Shown here: positions 1 through 4,889 of the stretch, one piece after another
How the letters are laid out: each line of letters begins with the position of its first letter
Position numbering within the stretch: position 1 is the stretch's first letter
DNA from: Oscillospiraceae bacterium
GTDB taxonomy: Bacteria > Bacillota > Clostridia > Oscillospirales > Ruminococcaceae
NCBI GenBank assembly: GCA_022511485.1
Contig: JAFLUJ010000035.1
Location: 1-6,015 of the forward strand
Length of the DNA stretch: 6,015 bases
Direction: 5' to 3'
Made by a program: the position numbers and the translations under genes
The notes under the pieces: generated by a model
What the model was told of the DNA's origin: nothing
Seen by the model: the letters and a program-made list of their open reading frames with translations, nothing else
Database searches by the model: none

Positions 1-13
1 TTTGGAAAGGGGT

Positions 14-50
14 CTGGGGAATAACCTTTCTTCAGAAAGGTTTTCCCCAG
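14..50. repeat. Long imperfect hairpin in the left intergenic stretch
   Basis: Bases 14-21 pair with 43-50 (ctggggaa with ttccccag) and 23-30 pair with 35-42 (aacctttc with gaaaggtt), leaving one bulged T at 22 and a TTCA loop. The result is 16 bp of near-continuous stem about 80 nt after the ArsC-like gene. Neither strand has a T-run directly after it. A further ggaaagg at 4-10 could pair with 25-30 instead. It looks like a dispersed intergenic palindromic repeat, or a 3'-end hairpin without a U-tract; I cannot search for copies. The rest of 51-116 is AT-rich with no gene I can support. Confidence 0.6.
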
Positions 51-116
51 TAAGAATACAGAAATAATATGCCAAATTATGATTTACATTATTGTTCACG
101 ATATATTAAATTCCCT

Positions 117-139
117 TGTGCAGCAGCACATTATTTTTT
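117..139 (+). terminator. Weak possible terminator for plus-strand transcription
   Basis: TGTGC (117-121) and GCACA (126-130) form a 5-bp stem with an AGCA loop, followed on the plus strand by TTATTTTTT (131-139). This could stop a convergent plus-strand transcript coming from left of the window. The T-run is also the complement of the Lys codons and stop of the ArsC-like gene, so it may be coincidental. On the minus strand no T-run follows. Confidence 0.25.
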
Positions 140-481
140 CAGCTTTTCCCATTCGCTTTCCTTGAAGCCAACGAGAACGGTATCCCCGCTGACGGCAATG
201 GGACGTTTCACAAGCATTCCGTCGGTAGAAAGGAGCTTCAGCATTTCTTCCTCGCTCATATTGGGAAGCTTATCTTTCAGTCCCATTTCCTTATAGAGTA
301 TCCCGCTGGTATTGAAAAATCTTTTTAACGGCAGACCGCTTTTCTTATAGAATTTTTTTAGCTCCTCATAGGAGGGATTATTCTCCTTGATATTTCTTTC
401 CTCAAATTCTATTTTGTTTTCCGTAAGCCAGTTCCTTGCTTTGACACAGGTGGTACATTTGGGATAGCATATAAAAAGCAT
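131..481 (-). CDS. ArsC/YffB-like CXXC oxidoreductase
   Basis: The 116-residue product belongs to the ArsC/Spx/YffB thioredoxin-fold group. It starts MLFICYPKCTTCVKARNWL, with C9-X2-C12 at the first helix, continues with IEFEERNIKENNPSYEEL (24-41) and FFNTSGILYKEMGL (55-68), and has the conserved RP pair (R93, P94) before the last strand and VGF near the C-terminus. The FNTSG..Y.E.GL stretch fits the arsenate-reductase-related oxidoreductases better than Spx, although the CXXC resembles that of Spx. True ArsC activity is not shown by the sequence; a thiol-disulfide or glutathione-independent reductase role is a family-based guess. The start has AAAGGA (492-497) about 10 nt upstream and lies 29 nt after the 46-codon gene, so it is likely the last cistron of the operon. 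The stop at 131-133 is followed directly by a small hairpin. Confidence 0.88.
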   Translation of the reverse strand: MLFICYPKCTTCVKARNWLTENKIEFEERNIKENNPSYEELKKFYKKSGLPLKRFFNTSGILYKEMGLKDKLPNMSEEEMLKLLSTDGMLVKRPIAVSGDTVLVGFKESEWEKLKK

Positions 482-510
482 ATTTTTGTGTTCCTTTCAT
501 TAAAGCCGGT

Positions 511-651
511 TTATTTACTGTCACCATCTTTATTTTTTTCGTCAATATAATCAATGCTGTTTTTTAGAACTTCTATAGCTTTATCTGTATGACCGGTCTC
601 AAGCAGCATTAAAATAGAAGTTAACAGCGTACGTAAATGCTGATTTGTCAT
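511..651 (-). CDS. 46-residue hypothetical protein downstream of rnfB
   Basis: A short frame starts 2 nt after the rnfB stop, reads MTNQHLRTLLTSILMLLETG at the N-terminus, continues HTDKAIEVLKNSIDYIDE and ends with a charged KNKDGDSK tail (TAA at 511-513). The product looks like two amphipathic helices joined by a GHTD turn, a helix-turn-helix hairpin reminiscent of a single TPR-like unit; it has no cysteine, signal peptide or long hydrophobic helix. Support for it being real comes from GGAGG at 7-nt spacing, the tight link to rnfB, and a protein-like composition. I do not recognise a named family and assign no function. It is likely cotranscribed with rnfB and the ArsC-like gene 29 nt downstream. 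Confidence 0.7.
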   Translation of the reverse strand: MTNQHLRTLLTSILMLLETGHTDKAIEVLKNSIDYIDEKNKDGDSK

Positions 652-653
652 AT

Positions 654-1460
654 TTATACCTCCATGACCGCATCACATCTGCGAATGGTTTTCTGAGGGC
701 AGGCATCTGCACATACGCCGCAGGCAGTACATTTTTCGTAATCTATACGGGCAAGATTGTTTTCCACATGGATCGCGTCGTTGGGACACTTCTTCTCGCA
801 TATCTTGCAGCCGATACAGCCATGCTTGCAGACGCTTCTTACGACCTTTCCTGTTTCCGTTGAGGAGCAGCAGACGTCTATCGTCTTGTCAATATCCCTG
901 AGTATGATAAGCTGGTCGGGACATACCTTTGTACAAAGTCCGCAGCCGATGCATTTTGATTTGTCAATTCTGGCAAGATCATCCACTACTGTGATTGCGT
1001 TCTGAGGACATACCTTTGCGCAGTCTCCGAAGCCAAGACATCCGTGGGTACAAGCTTTAGAACCATTATAGAAAGAGTTCGCCGCCTTGCAGGACTGAAC
1101 TCCCTGAAAGTCGTATTTGACCTCCGTATTATGGCAGTTTCCGTTGCAGAGGATTGCTGCCACCTGTGGAGTGACCTTCATTTCCTCCATACCCATTACA
1201 GCGGAGATCTTTTTTGCGCACTCTGCTCCGCCGGGCTTACACATATTTGTGGGAGTTCCGTTCTGGACAATAGCAGAAGCATAGTCAGCACAGCCGGAAA
1301 ATCCGCAGGCTCCGCAGTTTACCTGCGGGAGTATCTCGTTTACCGCTTCGATACGCTCGTCGACCTTTACCTCGAAAATTTTCGAGCACACCGTCAGCAG
1401 AACTCCTGCGGCAAGTCCTATTGCGCCGAAAACAACCATCGGCAGGATATATGTCGTCAT
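654..1460 (-). CDS. rnfB: RnfB, ferredoxin-side iron-sulfur subunit of the Rnf complex (long clostridial form)
   Basis: RnfB accepts electrons from reduced ferredoxin and feeds them into the membrane part of the Rnf complex. The 268-residue product has an N-terminal membrane anchor (about 5-25), then the RnfB-specific cluster motif C49-X2-C52-X4-C57-X16-C74 (NCGACGFSGC and MCKPGG). A middle segment has C105, C109, C124 and C137-X3-C141-X5-C147-X3-C151. Ferredoxin-type motifs follow: C170/C173/C176/C180, C211/C215/C218/C221/C225, and C244/C247/C250/C254. This suggests about five [4Fe-4S] clusters, more than the roughly 190-residue proteobacterial RnfB, which has two ferredoxin motifs plus the N-terminal one. 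The start is preceded by AAAGGA (1471-1476) with a 10-nt spacer. It is the last recognised rnf gene; the next frame begins 2 nt after its stop. Confidence 0.96.
   Translation of the reverse strand: MTTYILPMVVFGAIGLAAGVLLTVCSKIFEVKVDERIEAVNEILPQVNCGACGFSGCADYASAIVQNGTPTNMCKPGGAECAKKISAVMGMEEMKVTPQVAAILCNGNCHNTEVKYDFQGVQSCKAANSFYNGSKACTHGCLGFGDCAKVCPQNAITVVDDLARIDKSKCIGCGLCTKVCPDQLIILRDIDKTIDVCCSSTETGKVVRSVCKHGCIGCKICEKKCPNDAIHVENNLARIDYEKCTACGVCADACPQKTIRRCDAVMEV
659..663 (-). promoter_or_regulatory. Ribosome binding site of the 46-codon gene
   Basis: GGAGG on the minus strand lies in the last codons of rnfB, 7 nt before the ATG at 651. A full-strength site at ideal spacing is the main evidence that the small frame after rnfB is translated. 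Confidence 0.7.
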
Positions 1461-1462
1461 AT

Positions 1463-1744
1463 CTATTCATTCCTTTCAACCGGGAATTTTGAATCGGAAA
1501 CAGTCCATCGGAATTCTTCTTTAAAATCTTCAAAGCATTCGGGACATATCCAGTGCAAACGGTCAGATGTGCAGTATCCGGAATGCAGATCATTATCTGC
1601 CGCGCTGAATTTTTCCATACAGAATTCACAATGTTCGTGCTCCCATTTGTCAGAAAATCTTTTAAATATGTCTGTAAAAATCAGTTCGGTATCAGTTAAA
1701 TATTTTTCCTGACCGTTTCTGCGCCAGTCGTCCATGGATACCAT
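1463..1744 (-). CDS. Small zinc-ribbon-like hypothetical protein inside the rnf operon
   Basis: The 93-residue product is acidic and aromatic-rich with no membrane segment or signal peptide. It has two CX2C pairs, C39/C42 (HCEFC) and C67/C70 (ICPEC), 24 residues apart, plus C58 and H36, H38, H54 and H64, a pattern that suggests one zinc-ribbon-type metal site. The core runs from DDWRRNGQEKYL (5-16) to FEDFKEEFRW (71-80); the last 13 residues look variable. From memory it resembles short uncharacterised proteins of Clostridia with a DDWR..GQEKYL start and HWIC..CF.DFKE end; I cannot assign a function. The start at 1744 is supported by AAAGAGG (1753-1759) 8 nt upstream; M4 would be too distant. 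Its TAG is 2 nt from the rnfB ATG, and the rnfB ribosome binding site lies in its last codons, so its translation is probably coupled to rnfB. It is not a known Rnf subunit. Confidence 0.85.
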   Translation of the reverse strand: MVSMDDWRRNGQEKYLTDTELIFTDIFKRFSDKWEHEHCEFCMEKFSAADNDLHSGYCTSDRLHWICPECFEDFKEEFRWTVSDSKFPVERNE

Positions 1745-1762
1745 TTCAATGACCTCTTTCGG

Positions 1763-2353
1763 TTATCCTAACATTCCGGAAAACAGCCCGGAGAATCCCA
1801 TAAAGCTTACCGATACTATTGAAGCGGCGATAAGAGTTGCGGGAACTCCCTTGAAGGTTTCGGGAACGTCAGCTCTGTTTACCCGGGAGCGTACTCCGCT
1901 GAAAATTATCAGCGCCAGAGTAAATCCAAGTCCTGCTCCGACAGAGTTGAAAATGGATTTGACAAGAGTGTAGCTGTTGTCGATATTAAGAATGGTCACA
2001 CCAAGAACAGCGCAGTTTGTTGTGATAAGGGGAAGGAAAACTCCCAGCGCATTATAAAGGGAGGGTATCTTCTTTTTCAGTATCATTTCAACAAGCTGAA
2101 CGAACAGTGCGATTATAAGGATAAACGCTATTGTTTTAAGATATTCAAGTCCCATAGGAACAAGGAGAAATGTATAGATAGGATATGTACACAGGGTCGC
2201 ACAGACCATTACAAAGGTAACGGCTGCTCCCATTCCTATAGAGCTGTCCAGCTTTTTGGACACGCCCAGAAAAGGACATATTCCCATGAACTTTGAAAGC
2301 ACAAAGTTATCAACAAGCATTGCGTTAAGCAGGATAACAATTAAAACCTTCAT
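1763..2353 (-). CDS. rnfA: RnfA, membrane [2Fe-2S] subunit of the Rnf complex
   Basis: RnfA (NqrE/RnfA family) is the second six-helix membrane protein of the pair with RnfE. Its 196 residues match the usual length. Landmarks are the N-terminal LLNAMLVDNFVLSKFMGICPFLGVSKKL region with C26, TTNCAVLGV with C114, and SVGAGLGFTLALIIFSGVRSR (137-157). C26 and C114 are the expected ligands of the intramembrane [2Fe-2S] cluster shared with C29 and C112 of RnfE. The repeated patterns (GICPFLGV/GMCPTLAV, NCAVLG/NCIILG, GLGFTLAL in both) show that the two are ancient paralogues. The start lies in a 4-nt ATGA overlap with rnfE and has AAGGAGG (2364-2370) 10 nt upstream. The next gene begins 18 nt after its stop and is not rnfB, unlike the usual clostridial arrangement. 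Confidence 0.96.
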   Translation of the reverse strand: MKVLIVILLNAMLVDNFVLSKFMGICPFLGVSKKLDSSIGMGAAVTFVMVCATLCTYPIYTFLLVPMGLEYLKTIAFILIIALFVQLVEMILKKKIPSLYNALGVFLPLITTNCAVLGVTILNIDNSYTLVKSIFNSVGAGLGFTLALIIFSGVRSRVNRADVPETFKGVPATLIAASIVSVSFMGFSGLFSGMLG

Positions 2354-3042
2354 TCTGCGGCAGCCTCCTTAACATTGGTATTGTCTTTGTTATAGTTAGG
2401 ACAGCTTGCGGCACCCGGACAGTTTGCGCAGCCGATCTCCTGAGGCGGCTTCTTGTTTGCGATCTTATTTACCAGAGCGATAATAACTCCCAGAGTGAAG
2501 AATCCTCCCGCAGGCATGATGAACATTGTCATTGTTACCGGCAGGTGAAGGTCGATTCCCATCCACTGTCCTGTGCCGATTATTTCACGGATGCTTCCCA
2601 TTGTGAACAGAGCCAGCGTAAATCCCAGTCCCATTCCTATTGCATCGAGAAGGGAGGAGAACACTCCGTTTTTGGAAGCAAAGGCTTCCGCTCTGCCAAG
2701 GATTATACAGTTTACTGTGATAAGGGACAGGAAAAGTCCCAGTCTGCTGTAAAGGTCGGGAAGGTAGCCCTTCATAAGAAATTCTATCAGTGTAACGAAG
2801 CTTGCGATAACAACGATAAAGCAGGGGAGACGCACAGCTTTCGGGATGACCTTTTTAAGCAGTGAGATAACAATATTTGAGCATATCAGAACGAAGGTAG
2901 TTGCAAGTCCCATTCCGATACCGTTGGAAGCCATTACTGTAACTGCAAGTGTAGGACACATTCCAAGCAGAGTTACAAGAGTGGGATTTTCCTTTATGAT
3001 ACCCTTGGTAAGCTCCCAGAGCTTTCCTTTATTCTCAGCCAT
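2350..3042 (-). CDS. rnfE: RnfE, membrane [2Fe-2S] subunit of the Rnf complex, with cysteine-containing tail
   Basis: RnfE (NqrD/RnfE family) is a six-helix membrane protein that forms a pseudo-symmetric pair with RnfA. In this family two cysteines of each partner hold a [2Fe-2S] cluster within the membrane; here they are C29 (LLGMCPTLAV) and C112 (TVNCIILGRAEAFAS). The product has 230 residues, with AIGMGLGFTLALFTMGSIRE at 134-153. After the last helix (to about 192) is a hydrophilic tail with C205, C208 and C214 in a CX2CX5C arrangement, ending in a charged AAAE stretch. This tail is not part of the core fold and its role is unknown. The ribosome binding site AAAGGAGGG (3052-3060) is strong and lies in the last codons of rnfG, 9 nt before the start. 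The TGA stop is inside ATGA shared with rnfA, so the two are probably translationally coupled. Confidence 0.95.
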   Translation of the reverse strand: MAENKGKLWELTKGIIKENPTLVTLLGMCPTLAVTVMASNGIGMGLATTFVLICSNIVISLLKKVIPKAVRLPCFIVVIASFVTLIEFLMKGYLPDLYSRLGLFLSLITVNCIILGRAEAFASKNGVFSSLLDAIGMGLGFTLALFTMGSIREIIGTGQWMGIDLHLPVTMTMFIMPAGGFFTLGVIIALVNKIANKKPPQEIGCANCPGAASCPNYNKDNTNVKEAAAE

Positions 3043-3698
3043 TATTCATCGCCCTCCTTTATAGAGCCCATGCTTTCGTAAGCTGCAAGGGCGGTGCGGA
3101 CGCCGCTGTATACGCCGTTTGAAGAAAGGGTAGCTCCCGTTTCAGCGTCAAGGGAAAATCCGCTTCCGCTGCTTCCTTCAAGCTCCGCTTCTCTTGTAAG
3201 TCTGACTATCTCCTTATGTGTGCCCCATACAGCCCTGGATTTTACGGTGCTTACATTCTGACTTGCATTGATACTGTCAAGACTTACTCCGCTGAACTGT
3301 GATAAAAAGCTGTTATTCTGAACTCTTGTACCGATACCGGGAGTATCGCTTACATCCATAAGGGAAACTCCCTGGACGGTGCCGCCAGGAGTTATCCCAA
3401 CAAGAAGGTGAAGTCCTCCGGAGGAATATCCGTCTGCGGTTATTTCAAAGGCGACGTTTGTTCCGTCGCTGAGGACAGAATCCACACCTTCATAGGTCAG
3501 GACACTCCCGTCGGGAGCTTTGAGCATTTCAAAGCCCTCGGCAGAGCCGTAAAGCTCGGTAAGGCCCTCCGTCAGCTTATCGGTGATGATCCCGGAGGTA
3601 TCAACATATGTGGCCTCATAGGCTGCAACAAGCAGCCCGCAGGCGATAATACATATAAGTGTAAGTACGAGAGGCGGCTTTATTTTTTCGTTGAACAT
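3042..3698 (-). CDS. rnfG: RnfG, FMN-carrying subunit of the Rnf complex
   Basis: RnfG (NqrC/RnfG family) has one N-terminal membrane helix and an extracytoplasmic FMN-binding domain; FMN is attached to threonine by ApbE and relays electrons. The 218-residue product starts with a short charged stretch, then a hydrophobic helix at about 9-27. It has SDTPGIGTR (117-125), matching the family's ETPGLGT region, and the flavinylation motif DAETGATLSS (184-193) with T190 as the acceptor, a full match to D-x-x-[ST]-G-A-T. Some 50 residues separate FLSQF from that motif, which seems longer than I recall for compact homologues. The ATG at 3698 is fixed because an in-frame TAG lies two codons upstream, yet no ribosome binding site is adjacent. 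The stop overlaps the rnfE start by one base (TAATG). Confidence 0.95.
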   Translation of the reverse strand: MFNEKIKPPLVLTLICIIACGLLVAAYEATYVDTSGIITDKLTEGLTELYGSAEGFEMLKAPDGSVLTYEGVDSVLSDGTNVAFEITADGYSSGGLHLLVGITPGGTVQGVSLMDVSDTPGIGTRVQNNSFLSQFSGVSLDSINASQNVSTVKSRAVWGTHKEIVRLTREAELEGSSGSGFSLDAETGATLSSNGVYSGVRTALAAYESMGSIKEGDE

Positions 3699-3709
3699 GA
3701 TCTATAATT

Positions 3710-3728
3710 ATGCTCCCGCAGGGAGCAT
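3710..3728 (-). promoter_or_regulatory. Perfect GC-rich hairpin between the rnfG Shine-Dalgarno and start codon
   Basis: atgctccc (3710-3717) and gggagcat (3721-3728) form a perfect 8-bp stem with a 3-nt loop. On the transcript it sits between GAAAGGAG and the rnfG ATG. The same bases also read as a tiny frame, ATG to TAA, encoding MLPAGA (3728-3708), but its ATG is only 2 nt from GGAG, which is close for efficient initiation. Confidence 0.55.
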
Positions 3729-3730
3729 CT

Positions 3731-3738
3731 CTCCTTTC
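3731..3738 (-). promoter_or_regulatory. Displaced Shine-Dalgarno sequence of rnfG
   Basis: GAAAGGAG on the minus strand is the only good ribosome binding site upstream of rnfG, but it is 32 nt from the ATG at 3698. The 11 nt next to the ATG are AT-rich with no purine-rich Shine-Dalgarno match. If the hairpin at 3710-3728 forms, the linear gap shrinks to about 13 nt, which approaches a usable spacing. Confidence 0.55.
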
Positions 3739-3816
3739 CGATGTTTTGTGGTCTTATGTCAGCAAAATTCTGACGCTCAATTTATTGAGCACGCAGCGAA
3801 GAAAGCAAAACTCGTA

Positions 3817-3841
3817 AATTGAAAATCGCAGATTTTCAATT
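3817..3841 (-). repeat. Perfect 11-bp hairpin directly after rnfD
   Basis: aattgaaaatc (3817-3827) pairs with gattttcaatt (3831-3841) around a 3-nt loop. The stem starts inside the rnfD TAA codon. It is AT-rich and has no following U-run on the transcript, so it is more likely a processing or 3'-end-protecting stem than an intrinsic terminator. Confidence 0.6.
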
Positions 3842-4829
3842 AAGCACTCACTTTCTTCTTTTCAGGCTTCTTTGCTCCTAAAGGAGAAGTTACTGTAAGT
3901 TTATCAATGTAGGGAGTGAGCAGGTTCATAAGCAGTATGGAGAAGGATACTCCCTCCGGATAGCTGCCGAAGCTTCGTATTGCGAAGGTGATAACTCCGC
4001 AGCCTATTCCGAAAACTATCTTGCCTTTGCAGGTGATAGGAGTAGTTGCATAGTCGGTAGCCATAAAGAACGCACCTATGAGAAGTCCTCCTGCTAATAT
4101 ACCATAGACCGTCTCAACAAGGCTTCCGGTATAAATAAGTGTAAGCAGTGCAAATGAGCCTATATACGAGATCGGAGTTGCAGGGGAAATAATTCTTGCT
4201 ATCATCAGGAAAAGTCCGCCTAAGATTAGAGCGGCGGCACAGGTCTCACCGATGCAGCCTCCGGTCTCTCCGAAAAACATTTCGCCTAATGTAAACGGCG
4301 CCATTTTGTATGCCACGCCGTTTTCGGTAAATTCAAGCCAGCTTGCTGCAAGGGGAGTGGCGCTGGTCTCGGCGTCCACAACGCCTGTATACCAGTAGGG
4401 CTTCACCCAGCCGGACATCTGACCGGCAAAGGACAGCATAAGCACTATTCTTGCTGCAATGGCAGGGTTTGCGAAATTCTGTCCGATACCTCCGAAAAGC
4501 TGCTTGACGATAACGATGGCAACGAAGCTTCCGATAGCAGCCACATACAAGGGCACAGTGGCGGGAAGGTTCATTCCAAGGAGAAGTCCGGTAAGGATAG
4601 CAGACAGGTCTCCTACCGTCTGCTCTTTTTTCATAATGATTCTGCACAGAGCTTCAAATATCACGCAGCAGCATACGCACATGGCAAGGACAGCGGCTGC
4701 TTTCGGACCGAAAAATGCACAGCCTGCAATTGCCGACGGCATAAGAGCGATAATGACCGCCAGCATTATTTTTGCTGTTGACATTTCCGACGCCCGGTGA
4801 GGCGAGGGAGATACATATAAACCTTTCAA
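3840..4829 (-). CDS. rnfD: RnfD, flavinylated membrane subunit of the Rnf complex
   Basis: RnfD is an integral membrane subunit (NqrB/RnfD family) that carries covalent FMN and takes part in ion translocation. The 329-residue protein is mostly hydrophobic with many membrane helices. Family landmarks are YVSPSPH near the N-terminus, GMNLPATVPLY (85-95), GGIGQNFANPAIAARI (113-128), the flavin attachment region DAETSATPL (152-160) with T158 as the likely FMN-bearing threonine, IGETCAAALILGG (193-205), FMATDYATTPIT (255-266) and YPEGVSFSILLMN (290-302). The C-terminus is a short basic tail. The start codon is TTG; the later ATG at codon 16 would remove the conserved SPSPH segment. The flavin motif has Ser where the general consensus D-x-x-[ST]-G-A-T has Gly. 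The gene follows rnfC by 60 nt and precedes rnfG by an unusual 141-nt structured spacer. Confidence 0.96.
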   Translation of the reverse strand: MKGLYVSPSPHRASEMSTAKIMLAVIIALMPSAIAGCAFFGPKAAAVLAMCVCCCVIFEALCRIIMKKEQTVGDLSAILTGLLLGMNLPATVPLYVAAIGSFVAIVIVKQLFGGIGQNFANPAIAARIVLMLSFAGQMSGWVKPYWYTGVVDAETSATPLAASWLEFTENGVAYKMAPFTLGEMFFGETGGCIGETCAAALILGGLFLMIARIISPATPISYIGSFALLTLIYTGSLVETVYGILAGGLLIGAFFMATDYATTPITCKGKIVFGIGCGVITFAIRSFGSYPEGVSFSILLMNLLTPYIDKLTVTSPLGAKKPEKKKVSA

Positions 4830-4838
4830 ATTATCAAA

Positions 4839-4845
4839 TCCTTTT
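4839..4845 (-). promoter_or_regulatory. Ribosome binding site of rnfD that fixes a TTG start
   Basis: On the minus strand AAAAGGA stands 9 nt before TTG at 4829-4827. No ATG lies in frame between the upstream in-frame TAA and this TTG. The first in-frame ATG downstream is at codon 16, inside conserved RnfD sequence. This site therefore supports TTG as the true start of rnfD. Confidence 0.7.
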
Positions 4846-4861
4846 GTTTATAGATTCGGAG

Positions 4862-4871
4862 TTTCCGGAAA
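4862..4871. promoter_or_regulatory. TTTCCGGAAA palindrome in the rnfC-rnfD gap
   Basis: A perfect 10-bp palindrome lies about 20 nt after the rnfC stop, with a related half-site (ttcgga, 4855-4860) beside it. It is the only symmetric element I noticed in the 60-nt gap between rnfC and rnfD. It could be a weak operator or chance. I see no convincing promoter hexamers with it. Confidence 0.2.
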
Positions 4872-4889
4872 TACACTTTTAGCCCTTTG

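Larger units (their letters stand above)
3699..3841 (-). other. Structured 141-nt spacer between rnfD and rnfG, possible dispersed palindromic element
   Basis: Other junctions in this operon are overlaps or gaps of at most about 60 nt, but 141 nt separate the rnfD stop from the rnfG start. The stretch holds at least four inverted repeats: an 11-bp stem with a 3-nt loop at 3817-3841 that begins within the rnfD stop codon, a 6-bp stem with a TTTA loop at 3775-3790, a 5-bp stem with a 7-nt loop at 3758-3774, and an 8-bp stem with a 3-nt loop at 3710-3728. The first and last have the same loop (GCA on the plus strand). No T-tract follows any of them on the minus strand, so simple termination is unlikely. 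I see no coding potential except a 7-codon reading frame inside the last hairpin. RNA processing or stability control between the rnfC-D and rnfG-E-A-B parts, or an inserted repeat, are both possible. Confidence 0.6.

Noticed and set aside
14..50. Hairpin as a classical intrinsic terminator of the operon
   Set aside because: The minus-strand sequence after the stem is ACCCCTTTCC, with no T-run; the plus strand has none either.
131..481. ArsC-like protein as the regulator Spx
   Set aside because: The CXXC is shared, but the FNTSG..Y.E.GL segment is typical of ArsC/YffB-type oxidoreductases and I cannot identify the Spx contacts for RNA polymerase.
1285..1629. 114-codon minus-strand frame overlapping rnfB and the zinc-ribbon-like gene
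   Set aside because: It is an out-of-frame shadow of both genes, with no ribosome binding site of its own and no recognisable motif.
1044..1712. Long plus-strand open frame opposite rnfB and the zinc-ribbon-like gene
   Set aside because: It is antisense to two well-supported genes, has no ribosome binding site I could see, and its translation has no recognisable domain. It mirrors the codon usage of the real genes.
3708..3728. MLPAGA leader peptide gene upstream of rnfG
   Set aside because: The ATG is only 2 nt from GGAG and the frame is just the hairpin sequence; kept as a note in the hairpin entry rather than called as a gene.
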